This document shows positions 24,303 through 32,639 of a stretch of 35,451 nt of DNA, in pieces. This DNA comes from Candidatus Muproteobacteria bacterium. GTDB lineage: Bacteria; Pseudomonadota; Gammaproteobacteria; Acidiferrobacterales; SPGG2. The notes below the pieces were generated by a model that was given only the letters and a program-made list of their open reading frames with translations, was not told the origin of the DNA and searched no databases. Numbering within the stretch: the first letter of the stretch is position 1; every line of letters begins with the position of its first letter. The position numbers and the translations under genes are program-made. The stretch covers positions 1-35,451 of the forward strand of contig QKEI01000109.1 in assembly GCA_003251795.1 (NCBI GenBank), in the 5' to 3' direction.

Positions 24303-25544
24303 TTGAGCAAGCGGCGCGTTGTCATTACAGGGCTCGGTATCCTCTCGCCTCTCGGCATCGGTGTCGAACAAAACTGGGGGAACATTTCTGCTGGACACAG
24401 CGGCATCGGTCCGGTGTCCCAGTTCGACGCAACCGGCTGGCCTTCGCGTATCGCTGGCGAAGTGAGAGATTTCGACCCGACGCGTTTCGTTTCCGAGAAG
24501 GAGGCACGACGCATGGACCGCTTCATCCAGCTCGGCATGGCCGCTGGCATCGAGGCGTTTCGCGACAGCGGTCTGGAAGTCAACGAAGCCAATGCCGAGC
24601 GCATCGGCGTCCACCTCGGCTCCGGCATCGGCGGCATCAGCACCATCGAGATGACGACTAAGACCTTTCTCGAGAAGGGGCTGCGCCGCGTATCGCCTTT
24701 CTATATCCCTATGAGTATCGCCAACATGCTCTCGGGCGATCTGTCGATCATGTTCGGGCTCAAGGGGCCGAATCTTACGATGGTAACGGCCTGTTCGACA
24801 GCGACGCATGCCATCGGTGATGCCGCACGCTACATCGAGTATGGCGATGCCGATGCAATGGTTGCCGGCGCCGCGGAAGCCGCTGTGACGCCGACTTCGC
24901 TTGCCGGCTTTGGTAATGCCAAGGCATTGAGCACGCGTAATGATGATCCGCAAGGGGCGAGCCGCCCGTGGGATCGGGAGCGTGATGGTTTTGTGTTGAG
25001 CGAAGGCGCAGGAGTCGTGGTGTTGGAAGAGCTTGAGCACGCGCGCAAGCGCGGCGCGCGAATCTATGCCGAGCTGGCTGGTTTCGGTTTGAGCGGTGAT
25101 GCCTATCACATGACGAGTCCTCCGGAAGGTGGAGAGGGCGCCTCGCGCTGCATGCAGAATGCGTTGCGCAACGCCGCTCTTAATGCCGAGCAGGTGGACT
25201 ATATCAATGCGCACGGCACGTCCACCCCACTGGGCGATCTGGCGGAGACCATTGCCATTAAGTCGACCTTTGGGGAGCACGCCTACAAGCTAGCGGTGAG
25301 CTCGACCAAATCCATGACCGGGCATTTGTTGGGCGCGGCCGGTGGCGTCGAGGCGGTATATACCGTGCTCACCATTTATCATCAGCTAGTGCCACCGACC
25401 ATTAATCTCGAAAACCCCGATCCCGAGTGCGATCTGGATTACGTGCCCGGCAGCGCGCGCGAGATGCCGGTGCAGGTGGCGTTGTCCAACTCCTTCGGGT
25501 TCGGCGGCACCAACGGCACGTTGGTGCTGCGCAAGCTCATGTGA
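24303..25544 (+). CDS. fabF: 3-oxoacyl-[ACP] synthase II
   Basis: FabF (413 aa) is the elongating condensing enzyme that also sets the temperature-dependent cis-vaccenate level. The catalytic residues are Cys164 in VTACSTATHAIG and the two histidines of NAHGTSTPLGD and KSMTGHLLGAAGG. The N-terminus KRRVVITGLGILSPLG and the C-terminus SNSFGFGGTNGTLVLRK are diagnostic. The start is TTG with GGAG seven bases upstream; no ATG lies near. The stop overlaps the GTG of pabB, tying folate precursor synthesis to the fab operon as in E. coli and Pseudomonas. Confidence 0.97.
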   Translation: MSKRRVVITGLGILSPLGIGVEQNWGNISAGHSGIGPVSQFDATGWPSRIAGEVRDFDPTRFVSEKEARRMDRFIQLGMAAGIEAFRDSGLEVNEANAERIGVHLGSGIGGISTIEMTTKTFLEKGLRRVSPFYIPMSIANMLSGDLSIMFGLKGPNLTMVTACSTATHAIGDAARYIEYGDADAMVAGAAEAAVTPTSLAGFGNAKALSTRNDDPQGASRPWDRERDGFVLSEGAGVVVLEELEHARKRGARIYAELAGFGLSGDAYHMTSPPEGGEGASRCMQNALRNAALNAEQVDYINAHGTSTPLGDLAETIAIKSTFGEHAYKLAVSSTKSMTGHLLGAAGGVEAVYTVLTIYHQLVPPTINLENPDPECDLDYVPGSAREMPVQVALSNSFGFGGTNGTLVLRKLM

Positions 25545-26941
25545 GCCTGCCCAGTACACTGCCGGCGCTCGGCGCGCCGGGCTACATTTGCCACAGCGTC
25601 GACGCTTACCCCGATCTACTCGATCTGCAGCGGCAGCAGCCGCAACGCTACCCGCACCTGCTGGAAAGCGTTGCTCATGGCACGGCGCAATCGCGCTACG
25701 ATATCTTGTTTGCATTCCCGCAAGCTTCGATCAGCCTGCAGGGCGAACATGTTGTTCGCGAGGGCGGTGTCGTAGCGCCCGGAGATTTCCTGGCGATACT
25801 CGATCAGCAGTGGCGTGACGCTGGCGCTGCGTTCAGTTGGGATGCGCCTTCGGAGCTGCCATTTCGTGGTGGCTGGTTCGTTTATCTGGGCTACGAGCTA
25901 GTGGGGCAAATTGAACCGCGACTGCGCGCCATGCCCAAGGACGAACGGTTACCGGTGGCGCGTCTGACGCGGGTGCCTGCCGCCATCATCCGCGACCATG
26001 CGATGCAACGCATCCATCTTGTGTGCGAGACCGATCATGCCGCGACATTGATGCCGCTGATGGAATACGATTTGCTACAGAGAGCGACAAGCACGCAGAT
26101 GGATCTGCAGATGACGGGTATTGATGAGGAATCGCCTGGGGTTTTTCTGGCGGGCGTTAAGCGCACGCTCGAGTACATTCGTGCAGGCGATGTGTTTCAG
26201 GTCAATCTGTCGCGCTCTTGGGAAGCGACCCTCAGTCGACCGTGTGCGCCGGCCGCACTGTATGAAAGGTTGCGCCGCGCTAATCCGGCGCCGTTTGCCG
26301 GGTTGATGACGCTTGGTGAGGGGAGCGCCATCATCAGCTCCTCACCCGAGCGCCTGGTCAAGGTCAGTGGCGGGCGCATCTATACGCGCCCGATAGCGGG
26401 GACCTATCCGCGCAGCGATGAACCCGGGCGTGATGCGCGCTGGTCGCGTGAGCTGTTGCACCACCCGAAAGAACGTGCCGAGCATGTCATGTTGATCGAT
26501 CTGGAAAGAAACGATCTCGGCAGGGTGTGCCGTACCGGCTCGGTAAAGGTCGATGAGTTCATGGTGCTTGAATCGTATCGGCACGTGCACCACATTGTAT
26601 CGGCAGTCAGCGGCGTGTTACGTGAGGACATTACGCCGGCGCAGGTGATCCGCGCGGTATTTCCCGGCGGCACTATTACGGGCTGCCCCAAGGTGCGTTG
26701 CATGGAAATTATCGCTGAGCTCGAAGGCAATCCGCGTGCAGCCTATACCGGCTCCATTGGTTACATCAATCGCGATGGCAGTATGGATTTGAATATCCTG
26801 ATTCGCACGATCGTGCAGCTCGACGCGAGGCTTTCCTTGCGCGCCGGCGCGGGTATCGTCGCGGATTCGCGACCGCGCCGCGAGCTGGAAGAAACCCGCG
26901 CCAAGGCAAAAGGAATGCTGCGTGCGCTGGGGCACGGATGA
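25541..26941 (+). CDS. pabB: Aminodeoxychorismate synthase component I, PIAGT subclass
   Basis: This 466-aa chorismate-utilising enzyme with the pabC-linked position most likely makes 4-amino-4-deoxychorismate for folate. The chorismate-binding domain occupies about residues 200-460, with FLAGVKRTLEYIRAGDVFQVNLSR, SSSPERLV, DLERNDLGRVC, FPGGTITGCPKVRCMEII and GAGIVADS. At 284-288 the motif is PIAGT, not the PIKGT (nucleophilic Lys274) of E. coli PabB; a PIAGT subclass of PabB is known, for example from Stenotrophomonas. An LLES string at 40-43 resembles the tryptophan-binding element of TrpE. Anthranilate synthase is the alternative; linkage to pabC and the roughly 460-aa length favour PabB. 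It starts at GTG overlapping fabF. Confidence 0.82.
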   Translation: MSLPSTLPALGAPGYICHSVDAYPDLLDLQRQQPQRYPHLLESVAHGTAQSRYDILFAFPQASISLQGEHVVREGGVVAPGDFLAILDQQWRDAGAAFSWDAPSELPFRGGWFVYLGYELVGQIEPRLRAMPKDERLPVARLTRVPAAIIRDHAMQRIHLVCETDHAATLMPLMEYDLLQRATSTQMDLQMTGIDEESPGVFLAGVKRTLEYIRAGDVFQVNLSRSWEATLSRPCAPAALYERLRRANPAPFAGLMTLGEGSAIISSSPERLVKVSGGRIYTRPIAGTYPRSDEPGRDARWSRELLHHPKERAEHVMLIDLERNDLGRVCRTGSVKVDEFMVLESYRHVHHIVSAVSGVLREDITPAQVIRAVFPGGTITGCPKVRCMEIIAELEGNPRAAYTGSIGYINRDGSMDLNILIRTIVQLDARLSLRAGAGIVADSRPRRELEETRAKAKGMLRALGHG

Positions 26942-27777
26942 AACCGCCGATCACAGTTTTGATAAACGGTGAGGCGCAAGATCGTGTATCGGTCCAAGAC
27001 CGGGGTTTTCAGTTCGGCGACGGCGTGTTTGAGACGCTCGCCGTCAGTGCGGGCAAGCCGCTCCTGTGGGAACGTCACTTACAGCGTTTGTTCGAAGGCT
27101 GCACACGCCTGCACATCGATCCACCCGCGGAGCGCGTGTTGTTAAGTGAGGCTGAACGGTTGTGTGTGCACGCGCAGCGAGCGGTGCTAAAGTTGGTAGT
27201 GACACGCGGCAGTTCCGAGCGCGGTTATGCACCGCAGGATGACGGGACACCCACGCGCGTTTTGACCTTGCGTCCGTGGCCGCCGTTTCCCGAGAAGGCC
27301 GCGCAAGCGGGGGTAGCAGTATGCCTCTGCCGCACGCGGATTTCGCGCAATCCGCAACTCGCCGGTATCAAGCACCTTAATCGACTGGAACAGGTGCTCG
27401 CGCGCGCAGAGTGGCAAAAGGAGTTTGCCGAGGGCCTTATGTCTGATGACAGTGGTCGTTTGATTGAGGGCACAGCCAGCAATCTATTCGTGGTCTCGCA
27501 GGGAACATTGCTGACGCCGGACTTGTCAGAATCAGGTGTAGCCGGTGTCATGCGCGCCGTGGTATTGGAGTACGCCCAGGCCGCATCATTGCCCTACAAA
27601 ATCACCGGAATTACACGCTCACAACTGGATACTGCCGAGGAGATTTTTCTCAGCAACAGCCTGATCGGCATTTGGCCGGTCAGGCGTGTAGAATCCAGAG
27701 TCTACGAGCCGGGTGAAGTTACTCGGCGAGTACAGCGCGGCACGAGAGAGTACTACTGTCTTGAGGAAGCTGATTAG
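26938..27777 (+). CDS. pabC: Aminodeoxychorismate lyase
   Basis: PabC (279 aa) is the PLP enzyme that cleaves aminodeoxychorismate to p-aminobenzoate and pyruvate. It has the class IV aminotransferase fold: DRGFQFGDGVFETL near residues 20-33, Lys145 in GIKHLNRLEQVLARAEW as the PLP-binding lysine, IEGTASNLFVV, GVAGVMRAVVLE, and FLSNSLIGIWPVR near the end. The last segment separates PabC from branched-chain and D-amino-acid aminotransferases. The ATG overlaps the pabB stop (ATGA). The order pabC-mltG-tmk-holB is conserved in E. coli. Confidence 0.95.
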   Translation: MKPPITVLINGEAQDRVSVQDRGFQFGDGVFETLAVSAGKPLLWERHLQRLFEGCTRLHIDPPAERVLLSEAERLCVHAQRAVLKLVVTRGSSERGYAPQDDGTPTRVLTLRPWPPFPEKAAQAGVAVCLCRTRISRNPQLAGIKHLNRLEQVLARAEWQKEFAEGLMSDDSGRLIEGTASNLFVVSQGTLLTPDLSESGVAGVMRAVVLEYAQAASLPYKITGITRSQLDTAEEIFLSNSLIGIWPVRRVESRVYEPGEVTRRVQRGTREYYCLEEAD

Positions 27778-28786
27778 GTCGGCCGCCGTCGCCGGGTTGA
27801 TCGCGGTGACCGGCGTCGGCGCTTATCTCTGGTGGGCATGGAGCCGCCCGTTGCCGTCAATGGCGGAAACGCACGTGGTCAAACCCGGGACCTCCATGCG
27901 CGCATTCACGCACGAGCTCTATAACAAGGGGCTTGTGCCCGATCGTTACTCGCTGGTGGTGCTCGCGTATCTGCGGGGTCAGGCGCGACATTTGAAGGCA
28001 GGCGAATACCGCTTCGCTGCGGGTATGACGCCGCGCGAGCTGCTTGACCAGGTCGTTGCCGGGCGGGTGGTGGAATATCCACTAGCACTTATCGAGGGTT
28101 GGACATTTGAGCAAGTGCGCGAGGCGCTGCGCGCGGCGCCGAAGCTCACGCGCACGTTGGACGGCCTTAGCCCGGACGAGATCATGGTGCAGCTCGGGCA
28201 GCCTGGTGGTCATCCCGAAGGTCAATTTTATCCGGATACTTATTATTACTCCGCTGGCATGACCGACATCGCCTTGCTGCAGCGCGCGTACCAGCGCATG
28301 CAGAGCCGCCTGCAACGTGAATGGCTGACGCGCGACCCCGAGTTACCTTTGCGGACGCCGTACGAAGCTTTGATACTCGCCTCTATTGTCGAAAAAGAAA
28401 CCGGTCGCGCTGACGAGCGACAGATGATAGCTGGCGTATTCGTCAATCGCTTGCGCAAGGGCATGCGCCTGCAATCGGATCCGACGGTGATATACGGCTT
28501 AGGTCCATCATTCGATGGCAATCTGCGTGTACGGGACCTACAGCGCGACACGCCCTACAGCACATATACGCGCCGTGGGTTGCCGCCAACACCGATCGCG
28601 ATGCCCGGCGGTGAGGCCTTGGCAGCGACCATGCATCCGCTGCAGACCCAGGCCCTTTACTTCGTCGCGCGCGGCGATGGCTCACATCATTTCTCTGAAT
28701 CGCTGCAGGAGCATAACAACGCCGTCATCAAGTATCAGTTAGGCGGAAAACAGAAAAGCTTCTCCTCATATTCGGTGACGAATTAA
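27761..28786 (+). CDS. mltG: Endolytic murein transglycosylase MltG
   Basis: MltG (342 aa in this form) is an inner-membrane endolytic transglycosylase that cuts nascent glycan strands. One N-terminal helix (about 5-24) is followed by a LysM-like region (HVVKPGTSMRAFTHELYNKGLV) and the YceG catalytic domain, with QFYPDTYYYSAGM, the catalytic-glutamate motif VEKET (210-214) and DPTVIYGLGPSFDGNL. The start is ambiguous: TTG at 27761 gives a length near E. coli YceG (340 aa), while GTG at 27713 gives 357 aa. Both overlap the end of pabC. GAGAGAG lies upstream of the TTG at a long spacing. Confidence 0.93.
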   Translation: MRKLIRSAAVAGLIAVTGVGAYLWWAWSRPLPSMAETHVVKPGTSMRAFTHELYNKGLVPDRYSLVVLAYLRGQARHLKAGEYRFAAGMTPRELLDQVVAGRVVEYPLALIEGWTFEQVREALRAAPKLTRTLDGLSPDEIMVQLGQPGGHPEGQFYPDTYYYSAGMTDIALLQRAYQRMQSRLQREWLTRDPELPLRTPYEALILASIVEKETGRADERQMIAGVFVNRLRKGMRLQSDPTVIYGLGPSFDGNLRVRDLQRDTPYSTYTRRGLPPTPIAMPGGEALAATMHPLQTQALYFVARGDGSHHFSESLQEHNNAVIKYQLGGKQKSFSSYSVTN

Positions 28787-28791
28787 CACCG

Positions 28792-29424
28792 ATGTCACGA
28801 GGGTTGTTTATCACGCTGGAAGGAATAGAAGGGGCAGGTAAGAGCAGCAACCTGTCGCACGTGCAAGATCTACTGGCGCGTACCGGGCGCGATGTCATCG
28901 TCACTCGCGAGCCCGGCGGTACCGCGCTTGGTGAGCGTATACGCGAACTGCTGTTGCACTCGCGGGACGTAGACATCTCAGCTGACACCGAAACCCTGTT
29001 GATCTTCGCGGCGCGTGCCGATCACTTACAAAAGCTCGTGTCGCCAGCGCTGGCACAAGGCAAGAGCGTCGTGTGCGATCGCTTTACCGACGCGACCTTT
29101 GCGTATCAGGGAGGAGGGCGCCGGGTCGCACATAAGCGTATCGCCACACTCGAAACCTGGGTGCAGGGCGAGTTACGACCGGACCTGACTTTGCTGTTCG
29201 ATGTGGCTGCGAAAATCGGTCTCGAGCGCGCTGGCAACCGCAGCTCACCGGATCGTTTCGAACGCGAGGATCGTGAGTTCTTTGAGCGCGTGAGACAGGC
29301 CTATTTGGAGGCGGCGCGACGGGAGCCGGCACGCATACGCGTGATTGACGCCAGCGCTAATCCGGCCGAGGTGCGATCACAGGTGGATCGGGTGATGGAG
29401 GATTTCCTACGTGGTGTCGACTGA
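28792..29424 (+). CDS. tmk: Thymidylate kinase
   Basis: Tmk (210 aa) phosphorylates dTMP to dTDP. The P-loop is GIEGAGKSS at residues 11-19, VTREPGGTALGERIRELLL carries the REPGG motif, and VCDRFTDATFAYQGGGR is the DRY/F and TYAYQ-type thymidine site. PDLTLLFDV and the lid segment around SPDRFERED follow. Length agrees with E. coli Tmk (213 aa). It starts 5 nt after mltG and overlaps holB by 14 nt, the conserved tmk-holB pair. Confidence 0.97.
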   Translation: MSRGLFITLEGIEGAGKSSNLSHVQDLLARTGRDVIVTREPGGTALGERIRELLLHSRDVDISADTETLLIFAARADHLQKLVSPALAQGKSVVCDRFTDATFAYQGGGRRVAHKRIATLETWVQGELRPDLTLLFDVAAKIGLERAGNRSSPDRFEREDREFFERVRQAYLEAARREPARIRVIDASANPAEVRSQVDRVMEDFLRGVD

Positions 29425-30421
29425 GCAAGTTGCACCCGCGCTTACGCTCCCTTGGCATCAGCAGCCGTGGGCAACCCTGTTGCGTGAGCGTAGCCGCGTA
29501 GCACACGCGCTGCTCTTGAGCGGTCAAGTCGGTCTGGGCAAACGGCAGTTTGCTGAGCGTCTGGCACGGGCACTGCTTTGCACAGAGCCCAGTGATACTG
29601 GGGATGGCTGTGGTATGTGCCGGCAATGCCGCCTCTTGTTAGCCGGCACCCATCCTGATCTTGCGCGCGTCGAGCCACTGGAGGAAGGCAAGGTAATTAT
29701 GGTCGATCAGATACGGGCGTTGAGTGAGTTTATTACCACACGTCCGCACAGCGCCGAGCGCAAGGTCACGATTATTTGCCCCGCCGAAAGCATGAACATC
29801 AATGCCGCCAATAGTCTGCTCAAGCTCCTGGAGGAGCCACCGCTGGGCAGTGTGCTTATTCTCGTTAGCGACCGACCAGCGATGCTGCCGGCGACGGTGC
29901 GCAGTCGGTGTCAGCGGGTCGATTTCAGGGTGCCGGCGCGCGACGCGGCGCTCACCTGGTTGGCGGCGCAGGGCGTAGCTGGTGGCGAGGCGCAGATCCT
30001 GCTCGACATGGCCGGGGGCGCGCCGCTGCAGGCATTGGCAGAAAGTGACCTTCTACGGGAGCGTGAGCAACTTCTAACGGATATCGAAGCACTGGGCGCT
30101 CAGGATGGTGACCCAGTGGTTGTGGCAGCGCGCTGGCACAAGCTCGGCGCTGGGCGCTGTCTCGGCTGGTTGGCGGGGGCAGTTACGGACTTGATCAAGC
30201 TAGCGATGGTCGGTGAGCCGGGCGCTCACCTGATCAACATGGATTTGGCATCGCGTTTGCAGGCTTTGGGGCAGGGGTTACACTTAAAGCAACTCTACGG
30301 ATTTGCCGACGCGCTGGCTGAAGCGCGCGGGCTGTTGGCTAGCCCTGTCGACAACTTATTGCTTTTGGAAGATATTTTGATACGCTGGATGAATGTAAGG
30401 GAAAAAGTAAGGCAAAAATAA
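29411..30421 (+). CDS. holB: DNA polymerase III delta' subunit
   Basis: Delta' (336 aa) is part of the clamp loader of the replicative polymerase. The AAA+ fold begins near residue 14; GQVGLGKRQ (39-47) is a degenerate Walker A, as expected for the non-ATPase delta' subunit. Four cysteines, 57, 67, 70 and 73 (CGMCRQC), form the zinc module. NSLLKLLEEPP, LILVSDRPAMLPATVRSRCQ (the SRC sensor motif) and the C-terminal collar follow. It starts at GTG inside tmk; a second GTG one codon later is equally possible. Confidence 0.95.
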   Translation: MVSTEQVAPALTLPWHQQPWATLLRERSRVAHALLLSGQVGLGKRQFAERLARALLCTEPSDTGDGCGMCRQCRLLLAGTHPDLARVEPLEEGKVIMVDQIRALSEFITTRPHSAERKVTIICPAESMNINAANSLLKLLEEPPLGSVLILVSDRPAMLPATVRSRCQRVDFRVPARDAALTWLAAQGVAGGEAQILLDMAGGAPLQALAESDLLREREQLLTDIEALGAQDGDPVVVAARWHKLGAGRCLGWLAGAVTDLIKLAMVGEPGAHLINMDLASRLQALGQGLHLKQLYGFADALAEARGLLASPVDNLLLLEDILIRWMNVREKVRQK

Positions 30422-30452
30422 CACACAACTTGGCATCCTAGACCTCCTCCCT

Positions 30453-30830
30453 ATGGCAGAACTCCCGAAAAAGCCCATGCGACCCGTGCCACTGGCACGT
30501 CCCGGGGTGCTGTCACTCACGATCAAAGACAAGAATGCGCTGTACGCGGCGTACATGCCCTACGTGAAGGGGGGCGGCCTGTTTGTGCCGAGCAATAGGC
30601 GCTACAAACTCGGGGATGAGGTATTCATGTTGCTCACCTTGCTCGATAGCAAGGAAAAGATCCCGGTCGCCGGCCACGTCGTCTGGATTACACCCGCCGG
30701 GGCGCAAGGGGGCCGCACTGCCGGCATCGGCATTCAATTCAGCCAGAAAGACTCGGGAGTCGCCCGCAACAAGATTGAAAACATCCTCGCGGGCGTGCTC
30801 AACTCGGACCGCCCGACACACACCATGTGA
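30453..30830 (+). CDS. pilZ: PilZ-domain protein (type IV pilus PilZ type)
   Basis: A 125-aa protein corresponding to the founding PilZ of Pseudomonas, which lies between holB and tatD and is needed for type IV pilus assembly. The core is RPVPLARPGVLSLTIKD, GGLFVPSNRRYKLGDEVFMLLTLLD, IPVAGHVVWITPAG and GIGIQFS. The RxxxR and (D/N)xSxxG residues that bind cyclic di-GMP in other PilZ domains are not seen, in agreement with the non-binding founding protein. The stop overlaps the GTG of tatD. No other pilus genes are in the window. Confidence 0.9.
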   Translation: MAELPKKPMRPVPLARPGVLSLTIKDKNALYAAYMPYVKGGGLFVPSNRRYKLGDEVFMLLTLLDSKEKIPVAGHVVWITPAGAQGGRTAGIGIQFSQKDSGVARNKIENILAGVLNSDRPTHTM

Positions 30831-31618
30831 CGGTGTTGGACCTCGTCGACTCTCACTGTCACGTCAATTTCGAGCCTCTTCGTAACGATCTCGCCGCCGT
30901 GCTACAGCGCGCGCGCGATAATGGCGTCAGTCATATGCTGTGCGTCGGCGTTACGCTCGAAGACCTCCCGCAAGTACTCGAGCTCGCGCATCAGTACAGC
31001 CACATTTTCGCTTCCGTCGGCGTACATCCGAACGAACAACAAGGTCGCGAGCCTGAAGTTGGCGAGCTAACGGCGCTGGCGGATGACCCGCGGGTTGTGG
31101 CAATCGGCGAAACTGGGCTCGATTATTTTCGTTCCCAGGGTGATCTCGGCTGGCAGCAGCAGCGCTTCAGGCGCCACATCCGCGCAGCACGCGAGTGCGG
31201 TAAACCGCTAATCGTGCATATGCGTGATGCCGCGGAGGACACGCTGCGCATCATGCAAGAGGAAGGAGCATCCGGGGTCGGGGGAGTTATGCACTGTTTC
31301 ACCGGTACTTGGGACGTTGCCGTGCGGGCGGTCGAGCTCAACTTCCATGTTTCCTTCTCCGGCATCGTGACGTTCAAGAATGCCGAAGCCTTGCGTGCGG
31401 TTGCGGCACGCCTGCCAGCGGAACGGCTGTTGGTGGAAACCGATTCCCCCTATCTCGCCCCGGTACCCCACCGGGGCAAGACCAATGAGCCCGCCTTCGT
31501 GCGCCATGTGGCGGAACAGGTGGCGCAGCTACGAGGGGTGGAGCTGGCCGAGCTCGCCCGCCTGACGACCGATAACTTTTTCAGCCTGTTCACCGGTGCG
31601 CAACGCGTGGCTGGATAG
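30827..31618 (+). CDS. tatD: TatD-family metal-dependent DNase
   Basis: A 263-aa TatD-family hydrolase of the amidohydrolase barrel fold, acting as a 3'-5' exonuclease in DNA repair or turnover. Metal ligands appear in order: DSHCHVNF (His10, His12), the glutamate of GETGLDYF, the histidine of LIVHMRDA, MHCFTGT, and the aspartate in ETDSPYLAP. PHRGKTNEPAFVRHVAEQVA near the C-terminus is typical. It starts at GTG overlapping pilZ; a second GTG lies two codons later. This is the last gene of the long rightward run. Confidence 0.94.
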   Translation: MTVLDLVDSHCHVNFEPLRNDLAAVLQRARDNGVSHMLCVGVTLEDLPQVLELAHQYSHIFASVGVHPNEQQGREPEVGELTALADDPRVVAIGETGLDYFRSQGDLGWQQQRFRRHIRAARECGKPLIVHMRDAAEDTLRIMQEEGASGVGGVMHCFTGTWDVAVRAVELNFHVSFSGIVTFKNAEALRAVAARLPAERLLVETDSPYLAPVPHRGKTNEPAFVRHVAEQVAQLRGVELAELARLTTDNFFSLFTGAQRVAG

Positions 31619-31756
31619 CCTGGCACGAGCCTTCACGCCCGGCCAGATTGAGAGTGGCAAGAAAGTTCCGCAGTTAATAATATTGCGTGATATCGATGGG
31701 TGAATACCTTGTTAGTTCGCGTGCGCTACTTCAGACTGGCCACTCAGGTTTAGTCC
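31619..31756. other. 138-nt gap between tatD and pcm
   Basis: No gene, tRNA or clear terminator is visible. An AT-rich patch (TTAATAATATTG near 31675) may contain the pcm promoter, but no convincing -35/-10 pair could be defined. Confidence 0.4.
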
Positions 31757-32467
31757 ATGGACGACGATAACTTTACAAATCTGCGCCAACAAATGGTGCA
31801 GGAGATTGCGGCTCACGCCTCGTATGTGAGCGAGCACACTGGCAAGGCGTCGGTCGATCAACGCGTGCTCGGGGCGATGGGTAAGGTCCCGCGGCACGAA
31901 TTCGTACCCGTTGAGCTCAAGCCTTATGCCTATGCCAACGTGCCTTTACCGATCGGCTATGGCAAAACCATTTCGCAGCCGTTTATTGTTGCGCTAATGA
32001 CCGACCTGCTCGACATTCATGAAGACGATATCGTGCTCGAGGTCGGCACCGGTTTCGGTTACCATGCGGCGATTCTGGCTGAGCTCGCAAGAAAGGTCTT
32101 CAGCGTCGAAATCGTGGAAGAGGTGGCGGCTCAGGCACGCAAGCGGCTCGCTCGCCTAGGTTATGACAACATTGAGATGCGTGTGACCAATGGCTATTAT
32201 GGTTGGGCCGAGTATGCGCCGTTTGACAAACTGATCGTAGCGGCAGCTCCCGACCTTATCCCACCGCCGCTGATCGCGCAGCTCAAACCTGGTGGCAAGA
32301 TGGTGATCCCAGCCGGGCTCGCCGGCACGCAACAGTTGATGCTGGTCGACAAAAGTGACGACGGCCGCGTTACCACACGTGAGATTCTACCCGTGCGTTT
32401 TGCCGAGCTTGAAGAGGGTGAGCATCCGACATTGCATGCGGTGTTGTCCGATCTTCCTAAAGCCTGA
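31757..32467 (+). CDS. pcm: Protein-L-isoaspartate O-methyltransferase
   Basis: A 236-aa SAM-dependent methyltransferase that repairs isoaspartyl residues in aged proteins. Before the SAM fold lie PRHEFVP and the substrate-side GKTISQPFIVALMTDLL. Motif I is VLEVGTGFGYHAAILAELA (from about residue 93), then VFSVEIVEEVA and YDKLIVAAA-like FDKLIVAAAPDLIPPPLIAQLKPGG. LVDKSDDGRVTTREILPVRFAELE closes the family pattern. E. coli Pcm has 208 aa; the extra length is N-terminal. It is separated from the run upstream, so it is probably transcribed alone, ending near a stable hairpin. Confidence 0.93.
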   Translation: MDDDNFTNLRQQMVQEIAAHASYVSEHTGKASVDQRVLGAMGKVPRHEFVPVELKPYAYANVPLPIGYGKTISQPFIVALMTDLLDIHEDDIVLEVGTGFGYHAAILAELARKVFSVEIVEEVAAQARKRLARLGYDNIEMRVTNGYYGWAEYAPFDKLIVAAAPDLIPPPLIAQLKPGGKMVIPAGLAGTQQLMLVDKSDDGRVTTREILPVRFAELEEGEHPTLHAVLSDLPKA

Positions 32468-32540
32468 GGTTATTCCTGTTCTGCGAAGTGTCTCTGTGGG
32501 CGTGCGTCCGCCACGAGATGACGTGTCTTGCGCGACAACA

Positions 32541-32571
32541 ATGGCCGCATGTCGTTTGACAGTGCGGCCAT
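32541..32571. terminator. Stable hairpin after pcm (no T-tract)
   Basis: A 9-bp perfect stem (ATGGCCGCA with TGCGGCCAT) continues, past one bulged G, into a TGTC/GACA stem with a GTTT loop. It lies 74 nt after pcm and 99 nt before the dehydrogenase gene. No run of T follows on either strand, so it may be a Rho-associated 3' end, an RNA-stability element or a protein site. Confidence 0.5.
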
Positions 32572-32639
32572 AACATTAGAGGATGCCCGACAGTGGCGAC
32601 GGTCGTAGTGACACAGATGAGCCGCGTAATCAGGGACTT

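Noticed and set aside
24249-25280. 343-codon open frame on the minus strand
   Set aside because: It is the antisense shadow of fabF, whose full set of catalytic motifs is on the plus strand; the translation has no family character.
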